A stretch of 64,000 nucleotides of DNA from Ehretia macrophylla (taxonomy: Eukaryota; Streptophyta; Magnoliopsida; Boraginales; Ehretiaceae), in assembly GCA_037974665.1 (NCBI GenBank), contig CM075768.1, positions 14,809,001 through 14,873,000 on the forward strand, read 5' to 3'. Within the stretch, counting starts at the first letter, position 1. Each line of letters opens with the position of its first letter. A model generated the notes under the pieces. It searched no databases. It was not told where the DNA came from and saw only the letters and a list, made by a program, of their open reading frames with translations. Positions 9,322 through 21,035 of this stretch are shown piece after piece. Both the position numbers and the translations under genes were made by a program.

Positions 9322-12087
9322 ATGGATCCTGATCATCATCTAACAGATGAGGAGAGTTTTGGAATTGTTGATGGATTTTTAGACATTGATGTATGGATAG
9401 GTGGTAGGTTTGCTGATGATCATAGACTTAGGTATGAGGGAGGAAGGAAAGAAAGAATTCCAGATGTGGAGCTAGATAAGTTGAATGAGTTTTTCTTCAT
9501 GGATATTTATAAGAAACTTGGTGGGAGTAAGAGTAGTATTTCTATATACTATACTAATCCAGGCTTTGGTATAAAGTATGGGGTTAGGGAGCTTTCAACT
9601 GATGTTGGTGTGATACATTTCCAATCAGTTTATAAAGGTTGTCCATATGCTACAATATACATTGTAGAAAAAGATGAACCACTACCAACTGACTATGGTG
9701 AAGGTAGCAACCTTGGTACAATTGTGTTATATAAGATAGGTGAAATGGCTACAGAAATGGGAAATGAAGGGATTATGCCATTGAAGATTTTGATGCAGGA
9801 AGAAGATGCAGCAAATATGATGGCTGAAAATGTTGCATTTGAAGATTTTGATGTTGACACTTGGGCAAATATTGCTGCAGATTTCATGGCTGAAAAAGAA
9901 GATGTTGCAGAGATGATGCAAGAAAAGTATGCTGCAGAGGTGATAGACGAAGATGCTACAGATACGAGAGGTGAAAATGTTGCAGAGATGATGCAAGAAA
10001 AAGATGCTGCAGAGGTAATAGAAGAAAATGTTACAAAGATAAGAAGTGAAAATGGTACTGACTATAGGGCTGAAAATGATATAGACCAAAGGCAAGAAGA
10101 AGTTGTTGAGGGTGATGAAGATTTAGATTCACAAGATGAAGATTATGTGCAGCCTTCTGAGGACTCATTATCTGATATTGATTCTGACACACCTAGCTGG
10201 TTATTCGATGACGTTGAGGGGTCAACTGATGATGACATTTTTGAAGATGATAATGATAGCAAATCTAACAAGGAAAGGTATATTAAATTGAAGAATAGAC
10301 TTAAAAAAAGGCTGTTGAGGAAAAAGAAAAGTAAAGGGAAGCAATCTTCTGCCACGGGTGAAGATGGGTGGTATAGTGATGCTCCGGAGGAAGATTTGAA
10401 TATGAGAAGTTCAGGGGATGAGGCAAACCCACCATCTTTCCCGGAGTATAAAGAAGGGATGAATATGAAACAATTCAACATGGTCAAAGGCATGAAATTT
10501 ACTTCAGTAGAACAGTTCAGGCGTATTCTAAAGGATTGGTGTGTGAGAAAGGGGATTGATTACATTTATGTAAAGAATGATAGTGACAGAGTGAGAGCCA
10601 AATGTAGGCATTACAAGACTCATGGTTGTACATGGGTCATACTTGCATCTCCGATCAAGGGTAGTAAGTGTTTTCAAGTTAAAACCTTTGAAGGAAGTCA
10701 TAACTGTGGCTGTAGGTTTGATAACCAGCGTGCAGATTACAAATATGTAGGGAAGAGAATTGTGAAATATGTTAGAGAAAACAAGGATAAGTCCATAGCT
10801 GACTTACAATCAAAGATATATGAGAAAGTGAAAGTGAAATTAGGAAAATACAAAGCAATGAGAGCTAAAAAAGTTGCATTAAAGGAAGTAAAAGGTGATT
10901 CAGCAGAACAATATGCTAGACTACGTGATTATTGTGCCACAGTTATTGCCTGTAATCCAGGTAGTACCTTATTACTTAGAGTGGATAGAAGTCAAGGTGA
11001 ACCAAGGTTTGAGAGATTGTTTTATTCAGTGGCTGCAATGAGGGATGGTTTCATGGCAGGTTGTAGGCCTTTAATAGGACTAGATGGTTGTTTCCTCAAG
11101 ACATCTTATGGAGGTCAAATGTTAGTTGCCATTGGTCGAGATGGGAATGATAACATGTTCCCAATTGCTTTAGCAATAGTTCCAATTGAGAGGAGGGAGA
11201 CATGGGCTTGGTTCTTGTATGAGCTACATCAATTAATTGGTAATCCTTATGAGAAAGGCTGGTCATATATTTCTGATAGGCAGAAGGGTTTGTGTGATGT
11301 GTTTCGAGATGACTATCCTGGTATTCACCATAGGTTTTGCCTACGCCACATGTATCAAAATTTTAAAAAGAAGTTTGGAGGATTAGCACTTAAACAATTG
11401 TTTTGGAATGCTGCATCTACAGCAAACAAGAGAGAGTTTGAGAGGTACTTGAAGGACATTGACAAAGAAGATCCTAAGGTAGGTGATAAAGAAACTGCAG
11501 GTGAATGGTTGAGACAAATCCCTCCAGAGCAGTGGGCTAGGTCTCATTTCCCAGTTACTTCCAAATGTGATGTGTTGGTCAATAATTTATGTGAGTCATT
11601 TAATAACTATATCCTAGATGCAAGAGATAAACCAATCATAACCATGTTGGAGATGATCAGAGGGAGCTTGATGAGTCGAATACAAGTGAAGAGACAAGGA
11701 ATAGAGAATTATCAAGGTAATGTATGCCCCAATGTATTGAAAAAGATTTCAAAACTGAATGATGTATCAAGAGGTTGGTGTGCTCATTGGTCGGGGAGAG
11801 AAGAATATGAAGTTGTACAACATTGGAACAAACATGTTGTAAACTTATCCACCAAAACTTGCACTTGTGGCATGTTTCAGTTAACTGGATACCCTTGTTG
11901 CCATGCTCTGTCTTGCATTCATCAATTTGGGTTAGATATAGAGTCATACATAGACCATTGTTATTTCAAAGAGGTGTACTTAAGTGTATACCAACACATG
12001 ATTCATCCAGTACCTGGACCACTTGATTACGTGGAGTGTGATGGAGAGCCAGCGAAGCCACCATTGAAGATACTGCTGATGAGCTAA
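9322..12087 (+). CDS. MULE transposase (MURA-like), PB1-like + MuDR + DDE + SWIM domains
   Basis: Catalyses cut-and-paste movement of the surrounding element by binding its TIRs in the nucleus. From the ATG at 9322 the frame gives 921 residues; an in-frame GTG 27 bases earlier lies in the likely intron. Residues 1-120 or so form the PB1-like N-terminal domain common in plant MULEs. Residues about 160-330 are acidic and contain an internal duplication (two copies around AEMMQEK). A MuDR-type DNA-binding zinc region follows at about 380-480. The MULE DDE core has candidate catalytic residues D588 (LIGLDGCFLK), D652 (YISDRQKG) and E758 (NLCESFNN). The SWIM zinc finger starts at C847 (CTCGMFQLTGYPCCHAL). 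No stop interrupts this part. The frame ends in a short unrelated tail because of a likely one-base loss near 12062-12087. Confidence 0.92.
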   Translation: MDPDHHLTDEESFGIVDGFLDIDVWIGGRFADDHRLRYEGGRKERIPDVELDKLNEFFFMDIYKKLGGSKSSISIYYTNPGFGIKYGVRELSTDVGVIHFQSVYKGCPYATIYIVEKDEPLPTDYGEGSNLGTIVLYKIGEMATEMGNEGIMPLKILMQEEDAANMMAENVAFEDFDVDTWANIAADFMAEKEDVAEMMQEKYAAEVIDEDATDTRGENVAEMMQEKDAAEVIEENVTKIRSENGTDYRAENDIDQRQEEVVEGDEDLDSQDEDYVQPSEDSLSDIDSDTPSWLFDDVEGSTDDDIFEDDNDSKSNKERYIKLKNRLKKRLLRKKKSKGKQSSATGEDGWYSDAPEEDLNMRSSGDEANPPSFPEYKEGMNMKQFNMVKGMKFTSVEQFRRILKDWCVRKGIDYIYVKNDSDRVRAKCRHYKTHGCTWVILASPIKGSKCFQVKTFEGSHNCGCRFDNQRADYKYVGKRIVKYVRENKDKSIADLQSKIYEKVKVKLGKYKAMRAKKVALKEVKGDSAEQYARLRDYCATVIACNPGSTLLLRVDRSQGEPRFERLFYSVAAMRDGFMAGCRPLIGLDGCFLKTSYGGQMLVAIGRDGNDNMFPIALAIVPIERRETWAWFLYELHQLIGNPYEKGWSYISDRQKGLCDVFRDDYPGIHHRFCLRHMYQNFKKKFGGLALKQLFWNAASTANKREFERYLKDIDKEDPKVGDKETAGEWLRQIPPEQWARSHFPVTSKCDVLVNNLCESFNNYILDARDKPIITMLEMIRGSLMSRIQVKRQGIENYQGNVCPNVLKKISKLNDVSRGWCAHWSGREEYEVVQHWNKHVVNLSTKTCTCGMFQLTGYPCCHALSCIHQFGLDIESYIDHCYFKEVYLSVYQHMIHPVPGPLDYVECDGEPAKPPLKILLMS

Positions 12088-13028
12088 GCAAACAAAGAAA
12101 CACTGAGAATGTTTCAACAAGAAAAGGGTTACCTATGACATGCAAAAAATGTTTGCAACAAGGGCATAACAAGGCATCTTGTAGAAATGATTTCCACCCA
12201 AACTCAACACTATTAAAGGTGACTAGTTTTTTGCTGATTGTAGTACATTGATTGTACTTATGACATTTATATCTAACAATAATACATGTTCTTTTGTAGG
12301 GAATGAACAATGTAAATGTCAATATTGAACAACATGAGTCAAATCTAGATCACACCCAACCCCAACAACAACAATCTTCAAATCATGTAAGTAAACTATA
12401 ACATATCATGCATAACAAACCTCGTAACTGAGAATATATAGCTAGATTTTGATTTTGTTAATTTGAATTGTAACAGATTCATAACACACAAGAATCTGTA
12501 ACAAACGTGTCCAACAACCTTCCACCAAGAGGAAATAGTGTTGGAAATGGTACCAGATCTGTAAGAGGTGGAAGAGGTGGAGTTGGAGGCAGAGCTCTAA
12601 GAGGTGGAAGATCTACAATAGGAGCTGGTAGAGGCCTTGGAAGTACAAGTGGTGCCAGATCTGCAGCTATGGGGGGCAATAATAGTGCCAGATCTGTGGT
12701 TGGAGCTGATAAAAGCCTTAGCAGATATGATGATAGACATTACACTGATGTTGGTCAATCCAATGCTAGATTTGGTTGCCATGTTTCTGCAGGTGATGAG
12801 ACAGGGCCTGTTGAAGGTCAACAAGATGGCACTGTTGATAAAAGAACCAAGGGCAGGCTGTACAAAAGCTTCAGAAATGATTCCCTAACAAGGGGATCCA
12901 ACGTTGCTCAAAGTGGAGATTATTCTTCACATGTTACTGCAACTAGTACTTCAAGAAAAAGGAGGGTGCCAACCATTACGCAAGTTCTAGACAACATAAA
13001 AAATAGAAAAAGAACATGGAAACCATGA
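12064..13028 (+). pseudogene. displaced C-terminus of MULE transposase (zinc knuckle, basic tail), three exons
   Basis: Just past the transposase domain a frame one base back encodes a CX2CX4HX4C zinc knuckle (CKKCLQQGHNKASC, about 12142-12184), as follows the SWIM domain in many plant MULE proteins. It ends at a splice donor at 12219. Exons 12300-12386 and 12477-13028 follow in phase with GT-AG introns (12219-12299, 12387-12476). The last exon is rich in Gly, Arg and Ser with GARSA-type repeats and ends in a basic stretch (SRKRRVPTITQVLDNIKNRK) before the stop at 13026-13028. A single-base deletion near 12062 would explain why it is out of frame with the transposase. An unusual splice event is the alternative. 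Confidence 0.65.
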
Positions 13029-14245
13029 ATCTATGTTTTGTCATGAGTGTTTTGGACATCTCAAAATGGACAGTTGTGTTTGTCCTATGCTACTTAGCTT
13101 TTTGGAAATGTGTTCAAGTATTGCTAAGGAAGTCTTGCCTTTATTTTTGTACTCTTGGTGGTTTAAGACATTTATTATGCTTTTTATGACACTTTTGGAT
13201 GATATGTATGGTACTGTTACTGGTATTTTATTTCAATGGAATGATTGGTAGGTGGTTTTTAAATTTATTTCAAGTTGTGCAAAGGCATTGTGTACTGAAT
13301 ATTTGGTTCAGTTGTGTGGTTTTGTGTATGGTATATACCATTGTCTAACTGGTACCCAATTCATATAGTTTTCATTTAGAACTGCACAAGGGGGTCTGAC
13401 ATACCATCCACAAAACACAGGGGCTGTTACGCACCATATGAAAAAACAGAAGGACTAATCTCATTAAACATAAATTAACATTACAGCAGCTCATTCATAC
13501 TTGTCAGAACAACCACCATCTCATTTAAAGATCAATACAATAATTAATATCACCAATAACACACAAAGGATGAGAAATACATTATCACTATGCTGCCCCT
13601 TCTTCATCTTCCGCACCCATGTGACTTCATTTTCACTATCGTATTTATATTCTTCACCATGTATAGGAAGTTCCTTTTTTTCCACAATGCCTTCTGCGGC
13701 TCACACCATCTGAAAAAACGACAAGTGTTGCATGTGTCGTCACAACTCGAATTTCTGCCTTTCAATTACAACGATACCTTTTGTTCACATATCGCAAATC
13801 CAACAAGGAATCTTCCAAATTGCTAGTGCTTGCTGTTAACATTTTGCTGTAACAGACCATGGGAAAATTTTGAGCAAGCATGTAAGAGCAAAATCTAATG
13901 GACATTATAAATACTAAAGGCATTTGAAAACAAAACACACACACAAAAATTACATGCAGGCCACGATCTTCACCTAGCTTTTTTGTTGGAGTTTGTTGCC
14001 GGAGCTTCACTTGGCAGTCTTTGTTGCCGGAGCTTCACCTGACAGTCTTGATGAAGAACCAAACTTACAGTGTAAGAGTGAGATGAGGGGAGACTTTAGT
14101 GTCTGATAGTTTATAAGCCCAAGCAAGGGTATTTAAGTCAACAAATGCACTTATTTTCTGACATGCATCTGTTTTTCTCTCGCTCAGTCACAATTTAGGT
14201 GCGTTGTATACACGCTTCGTTAAGATTAACGATTTGCTTGACAGC
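13029..14245 (+). other. MULE 3' region, non-coding
   Basis: No coding frame. An imperfect tandem repeat of about 28 bp built around TTGCCGGAGCTTCAC lies at about 13990-14047. The rest is AT-rich and leads into the right terminal repeat. Confidence 0.6.
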
Positions 14246-14361
14246 AGGGGGCACTCATGCTAGTTTTAAAAATCACAAGGTAGCGATTAGAGAGTTTTCA
14301 GAGTATAGGGGGGTGTTGTACACTTATGAAAAATCATAAGGGGTTCTGGTGCACTTCACCC
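14246..14361 (-). repeat. right terminal inverted repeat of MULE
   Basis: Reverse complement of the left terminal repeat with scattered substitutions. It is flanked at 14362-14370 by the second copy of the 9-bp TSD. Confidence 0.93.
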
Positions 14362-14370
14362 AATGTAAAA

Positions 14371-16763
14371 AGTTAGAGTGAAGACGAATAGAGAAATTAA
14401 AGTTTAGAGCCAAAATGCTTTTGTTATGGTCTTTCTTGCTTTGAACAAAGAAGCATATATAATCTGTCAAGGAAAAAAAAAAAGAGGAAGCATATTTTTT
14501 AGATGAATTAGTTCTTCTTCCTCTTTTTAAAATTCTATTTACAATTTTTTTTATTTAACTAATATTTTTTGTAATAATAAAATTCATTCTTTTTGTAAAA
14601 ATTTATCATTGGAAAGTATTTTCCAGTGTGACAACCAAACGGCAAATTCTTACATGGTCTAAGACCATATCCCTAAACAAACACCATAAAATATTTTACA
14701 ATAAGAATTTGCCGTAAGATCAAATCTTCATCGTCCACCGGCTCTCAAACACTAGCTAAAATTAATGAAATGAAAGGGACTTTCCTTGTTGAATATATGA
14801 ATGAAAAGATTGAGTACCCTTGTGAAGAGATTGAAGTTGAGTCTTGATTTGCTAAACACAAGCGCGAGATCGTGAACAAAATAATAGTTCCAAGGTTTTC
14901 CATACCACCCACCCCATGGTCTTATCGACCACATGATACAAAGAGAGAAACGACAAACCAACCCAGGACCATCTAATCGAGACGAATCCAAGTAATTCGT
15001 GGCATCGCAACACTGGGAACACTGTGTTTTCTATAGCAAGAAGTAATCGATGTTAAGCTTGAGTGATAATTCTTGAGTGATATGTATGTTTGACGTTGGG
15101 CAAAGACGCCAAAACAAGTGAAGTAGGATAAGTGGTTTAGATGTTGAAAAAAATGGGTATAAGAGATAGTTTGGCTAGGAAGAACCTCAGCGACTGAAAG
15201 ATTTAATTTCCCTACCCCGTTTGGGGTATGTTTCATTAATATTTACAAACAGTCTTTATAGTTTTACATCCATACAAAATGTAACTTGCAAGAAAGATAA
15301 GATTATATGCGTCCTAACTATCTCGCATGATCAGTACGTAGATTCTAACTGCCTCAAAGATAAGAGTGATTAATGCCTACACAAGCTTGTGTTTGGGGAC
15401 TTTGGCTAAAAATTCGCACTTTTGTCTACTTATTTAAAATAATTAAAAAGTAGTGACAAAAGAGAAGAAGACATCTATGTGGAATTATGTGAATGTTTGG
15501 CTCTTGACAATTGCACTTAATACGAGTTATTTGTCATACTATTGTTAATTTTAGTACAATTTATAGTGCATCTAAAGTACATTTGTTAGTACAATTTACT
15601 GTGCATCTAAAGTACATTCTTTCTCCTAAGAAATAAAAGTGAGTCTTGAATGATATTAACTTTTCTTGGAGATAATAAAAAAGTAGAATCAAGTAGAAGA
15701 ACTTTAATATGTAACAAATTGATGAAGAAAGGTGGAACAGTCATCCAAAAAAAAAGTTTTTGGATATGCAGTTTAGGCTTCTTTTAAATTATTTTGAACA
15801 ATGAAAAAGTGGAGGAAATAATTCAAACAACATATATTCATCTATGACGCATGTAATATTGTACTAATAAATTTCCTATCAAATGTGAGAAATTAGAAAA
15901 CATTAATGTAGATAAAAGCGTAAAGCTAAAGTACATGCATTGAGTTGGCAAAAAAAGAAAAAGTTTCAAGAATACATCAGGTTGTGGTGAACTCTTTTAC
16001 TCTCAAATTCATATGTTAACAATTATTTTTATGCTTTCTTTCAATTATGCAGTGTACTTAACATATATATATATATTCATTATCGCTTGTTTTGATTTTG
16101 GAATTGAAAGCGAAAACTGAGAATCATGAAGAGCCAACACAGATAGAGTTATTCTTAGAAACTCAAAGCAGTAAGAAAGGAAAAAAAGATCAGATATAGA
16201 GGTAGAATACATGATTGTAAGAGTTGAAATGACGTTACTGACTTATTATATGATAATAGATAAATTCTCCGTGTATTTAATTTATTTTCTAATATTACAC
16301 ATTTTCAACTTGAACAGCTCTCCCAAGATCCCCTACTAACACTAGAAGATGTTCTTCTTATGGGTTTTGAAATGGAAAAACTTGGATGAGTTTGTACATA
16401 TGAACAAGTAGTGACTCTATCTTCCTTGAAGAAAGCACAATCAAATTGAAGATACGAAAAAAGCTCATAAGGAAGTAATAGAATATTAGAATCTATGAAG
16501 AAGAAAATTAATGCACATACCGATCGTGCTGCAAATAAATTTCATGCAATGTTGATTCCAATCAAAGGAACCCTAGATTGATTGTTGACGCTGATATTCT
16601 TGAACCATTATCAAGCCAAGCTTCCTGTCAGAAGAGTAATGCATTCACACATGATATGAATTTTCACGAGGTTATTGTTCTTAGCCTGATTATTTTATCT
16701 TTGACCAAAGATTCATCTTGTCGAGTATAATAAGTGTCATGGGAAATATTTTGTGATTATGTT
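14371..16763. other. spacer with a small hairpin; no gene supported
   Basis: AT-rich sequence between the MULE and the LINE. It holds a 14-bp perfect inverted repeat (14639-14652 and 14702-14715) and a less AT-rich patch (about 14750-15240) whose - strand frames resemble no family I can name. A short TA run lies near 16063-16074. Nothing else was recognised. Confidence 0.5.
14639..14715. repeat. hairpin: 14-bp perfect inverted repeat
   Basis: ACGGCAAATTCTTA at 14639-14652 pairs with TAAGAATTTGCCGT at 14702-14715. Inside the loop ATGGTCTAAGACCAT (about 14654-14668) is a second short palindrome. No adjoining gene or TSD explains it. Confidence 0.75.
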
Positions 16764-16956
16764 ATTGAAATTTGTACTTTTTTTTTTTTGGTAAAATGAG
16801 GGTTCTTCCCTCTAGGTTTTTTATTAAATCTAAAAGGAAAGTACAAAGGTAGAGGAGGACATAAAGTCAAAACCTCCATAGGGGATTGGGGAACTTACCT
16901 GCCCCAAAAGCCCAACTAAACTAAAAGGAACACAAGTTGTTCCTTTTTACAAAAGC

Positions 16957-19900
16957 CTAACCAAATAAGTTAGAATCTATCATAAAACTAAACAGAAAGC
17001 ATATTGTTAAGGGGAAAGAGGGACACATGCAGGAACCTCTTTCCAAGTAACAATGGGTCACCCAAAAGGATAGAGTAACATATAAAGCGTATGCACAAAA
17101 GAATTTAGAATCTAAATTTGGTAAGTTAAGCTTGTCAATTCTGATCATACCTCTTAACTGCTTTTGATCATCTGTGTTTTCAAGGATGTAGCAAATTTCC
17201 GCAAATGCGCCTTGGTTGGCAAGCAGGTTAGCAGGCTGGTTTCCTTCCCTATAAATATGCGAGATGAAGGCTTGACATTCCTTGAGTAAGTAGTTGGCCT
17301 TACAGATATCATAAGAATTTTCCCAATTACCATATTTGTTGTTCTGTAAGGTAAGAACAACCCCTTTTGCATCCATTTCTACCCAAATTTTCTTGATGTT
17401 TCTGTTCTTGTAGATTGTTAATCCTGCAATGAGGGTCATGATCTCAACTTTGAAAGGTGAGGTACATTCCACTGGTAGAAAGAAACCCCAGATAAAGGAA
17501 CCCTTAGAGTCTCTGAGTATTCCCCCTCCACTAGATTTCCCTAGATCTCTGAAGAAACTGCCATCAATATTCAGTTTATAGTACCCTTCAATAGGTTTTT
17601 TCCACAAGACAACACAGGAGGTCTTCGGAGGCTGTTGGTTTTTGAATGAACAATAAAAGAGGTCAGAGATAGCAAGATCACCTCCCCATTGCCATTTTTT
17701 AAGTAAGTTTGCTGCAAAAAGTTGAGCCACCATTCTGCTTATTCTCCAAATAATTCTAGCATGATAGAATCCTATCCCTCTATGTTTAGCATCATTTCTT
17801 TCGATCCAAATAAACCAGCAGATCAGAATGGGAATCAGTGTTCTAATGTGACCTTTGCATGTATAGTCCCCAGAGAATAGCCAACATGAAAACCAATGTT
17901 TGATACAGTCAGATAGAAGGATTTTGACTTTAAAGATTCCAGCAAAGTGGGTCCAGACTTTCTGAGCAGCTGAGCTTTCAAAGAAGCAGTGACTAATTGA
18001 TTTCACTTCTTGGCAGCATTGACACTTAGAAGCCATAATGAATCCTTTCTGTTGAAGTCTGCTATCTATCGGAATCCAATTGTTGACAAGTCTCCAAAAA
18101 AAGAAGGAGATCTTAATGGTAAGAGATCTACACCAAGCATAGGAAAGAGCAAGCTGAGCGGGCTTGTTTTGTCGAACCTCATTCCAAGCACTGTTAATAG
18201 AGAAGTTGCCATCTTGAGTGAGGCTCCAAAATGACTTATCTTGAGAACTGGGATCAATATGAATTTTAAGGATCTCTTGAACACAATTTTTAGGAAGAAC
18301 TGATCTTAGAAGAACAGTATTCCATGTGTCATTGAGAATGTAATTTTCAACTTTGACAAAAGATGTTCCCTTGTGGTTTGCATAGTCTTTTAGTGGAGAG
18401 TTTCCCCATCAAACATCGTTCCAAAAGGACACTTTTGCTGCTCCAATTCATCCACCTTATGAATTTTTCAGCAATAATCCCTGCCTTCTTCATTCTTTTC
18501 CAGACGGGAGAATCATGGATAGAAGTCTTAACAATACTTGGGTGTTTATTGCCACAATATTTGTCTTTCATGAATTGGGCCCAAGTGTTTTTAACCGTTC
18601 TGAATCGCCACCAAATCTTCATGTCCATAGCAGTATTAAGGTCTTTCAAATTTCTGAATCCCAGTCCCCCTTCTGCAACAGGGAAACAAGTTGCATTCCA
18701 AGAAGACCAGTGCATCTTGTATGAATTAGTCTTAAAGCCCTAGAGGAATCCGTTGAATAATTTTTCAACCCTTTCCATCACCTGTTTGGTAGGACAGATC
18801 ACCTGCAACAGATAGAGAGGCATAACCGATAGTGTGCTTTGAATTAAAGTGATTCGACCACCTGGAAAAAGGAGTTTAGTCTTCTAACCGAACAATCTAT
18901 TAGAAATTTTTTGTAACAGCCCATCATAAAGAGAATTTGTCTTAGCTGCCTTAAAAAAGGGTACCCCCCAGATAAGTAACCGGAAATTTTTTTTGTTGAA
19001 AGCCAGTAGCTGCAGCAATGATTTCAGCTCTAGTGGGATCAGATTTTCTAGAAATGATAAAGCCACTCTTGAGATAGTTGATTTTTTGTCCAGATATTAC
19101 TTCATACTCCTTGAGGAAACTCATCAACTTAGAAAGAGCATGCTTACTACCATTTGAAAAAATGATGACATCATCAGCAAATGATATGTGAGAGATGAAA
19201 ATTCTAGCACCTATATGATATCTCAGAGAAGGAAATTTTCCAAAAAGATTATTCAGGCCCCTGGAAAAATATTCAGCTGCAATAATAAATAAGGCTGAAA
19301 AAATTGGGTCCCCCTGTCTCAAACCTCTAGACGAGTTGAAAAAACCAGTTGTTTCTCTATTGATAAGAATAGAAAAGCAGCAGGGAGAAATGATCCTGTT
19401 AATTTTTTATATCCATTCATCATTAAACCCAAAATATTTGAGCACTTTGAAAAGAAATTTCCACTGAACTCTATCATATGCCTTCATTATGTCAAGCTTG
19501 AAGATGACGTTACCTTCTCTGATTTGTTTATCAATATAGTGAACTAATTCTTGGGCAAGGAGAATATTTTCTCCAATTTGTCTCCCTATAATGAATCCAC
19601 TTTGATTGCTAGAGAAAAGCTTAGGAAGCAAGCAAGCAAGCCTTTCAGCAAGAATTTTAGTGATGATTTTGTTAAGGACATTACAAAGGCTGATGGGTTT
19701 GAATTCACTCCATTTTTTAGCACCCTCAATCTTAGAAATAAGAACAATAGAGGTAGCAGTCATACCTCTAGGAAGATATGCTCCTTAAAAAAAATCCAGG
19801 ACAGCTTCATGAAGATCATTAGCAATGATGTTCCAGCAGGTTTGGTAGAAAAAAGGAGAAAATCCATCTGGGCCAGCTGTGCTATTGGGGTCAATGGAGA

Positions 19901-21035
19901 AGACCACTTTTTTAATTTCCTCCAAGGATGGATTTTTGTTGAGTTCTAAATTATCAGCTTCTTCAATAATGTTTGGTATGATATCCCACTGACCTTCAAA
20001 GAAATTGATCGGTTGTTCAGTATCATCACTCAGCAAGTTGGAGAAAAAATCAACAGCATTCTTTTTGATTTCTTCGAGACCTTCAATAATTTCTCCCCTG
20101 TCATTTTTTATGCTCCAAATGAAATTTTTCTGTTTTCTTTTCTTCATAATGGCTTGGAAGTATTTAGTGTTCTTGTCACCTTCAGCCAACCACTTACATC
20201 CAGCCTTTTGTTTCCAGAAACCTTCTTCAGTTGCCAAGCATTTATTCAGTTTAGCTTCAACAGGAAGTTTCCAATTTTCCTTGACCATATCCAGGAAAGT
20301 GTGATGTTGTGTCCACACATTGAGAAATTTGAAAGCAGTTGGGCCAGAGAGAAAAGAATGTTGGCAATTAATTAACAAGGGGCAGTGATCAGAGCCTGAC
20401 CTGGGGAGGTGTTAGACTCTAGTACTTGAGAAGAGATTGCCCCATTCTTCATTTATGCAGACTCGGTCCAGCCTTTGAAACATGGTCTTATTTGTCCATG
20501 TAAAAGAATTGCCTTCAAAACCTGTGTCATTTAATCCACAGTTGAACAGACAAGAGGCAAAATCATCCATAGTATTCACATTAGGAGGACCACCACGTTT
20601 TCTCTCACTAGTAGCAAGAATGATGTTAAAATCTCATCCCACTAACCATGGTCCTTCAACAGAACTAGCAACAATCAAGAGTTCTTCCCAGAGATCCATT
20701 CTTTCATACCTGTTACTTCTAGCATAAATAAAGGAAGCCATAATTTTATTCTTCAGCCAAAGGCATTCAACAGAAACTGTCAGGTTGTGGATATGGTCTT
20801 TCACCATTGAACAGTTGATAGATTCATCCCAAAAAAACCAGACTTTATTAGAACAATTAAAGATAGCAAACTAAAATCCAATTTGCATGGCAAAATAGTT
20901 GAGATTCTCCTGCTTCACCATAGGTTCAAGGATAGTAACAAATTTGGGTTTATAGATTTTGATTAATTTCTTGAGTCTACGAAGACCTTTGGTCCCCGCA
21001 ATACCCCTAATATTCCAAATGATTCCTTTAATCAT
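16957..21035 (-). pseudogene. LINE ORF2: endonuclease, reverse transcriptase, RNase H
   Basis: The ATG at 21033-21035 overlaps the ORF1 stop (AATGATTAA). The endonuclease spans about 21035-20380, with WNIRGI near the start, DFNII and SDHCPLL. RT spans about 20000-18900, including TAGPDGFSPFFYQ, SGFIIGRQI, FKLDIMKAYDRVQW and the catalytic block SFADD (19170-19181). Near 18715-18360 lies SSWNATCFPVAEGGLGFRNL, followed by a zf-RVT cysteine region (about 18040-17950). RNase H spans about 17620-17190 (KLNIDGSFF, then GGGILRDSKGSFIWG). The frame is constant from the start to about 18960 but has several nonsense codons (in the endonuclease and RT), then shifts at least twice. The product made target-nicking and cDNA-synthesis enzyme in the active ancestor. 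Confidence 0.88.

Larger units (their letters stand above)
8160..14361 (+). mobile_element. complete MULE (Mutator-like DNA transposon), 6.2 kb
   Basis: Both ends are defined. The left end begins GGGTGAAGTGCAC at 8160, and the right end reads the same in reverse complement ending at 14361. The two ends align over about 115 bp. A perfect 9-bp direct repeat, AATGTAAAA, lies outside each end (8151-8159 and 14362-14370), as Mutator insertion predicts. A transposase gene on the + strand fills the middle. The identical TSD and long open transposase frame suggest a fairly recent insertion. Its only visible coding lesion is one frameshift downstream of the transposase core. Confidence 0.95.

Noticed and set aside
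9693-10493. Minus-strand ORFs inside the MULE transposase gene
   Set aside because: They are antisense shadows of the acidic, repetitive part of the transposase.
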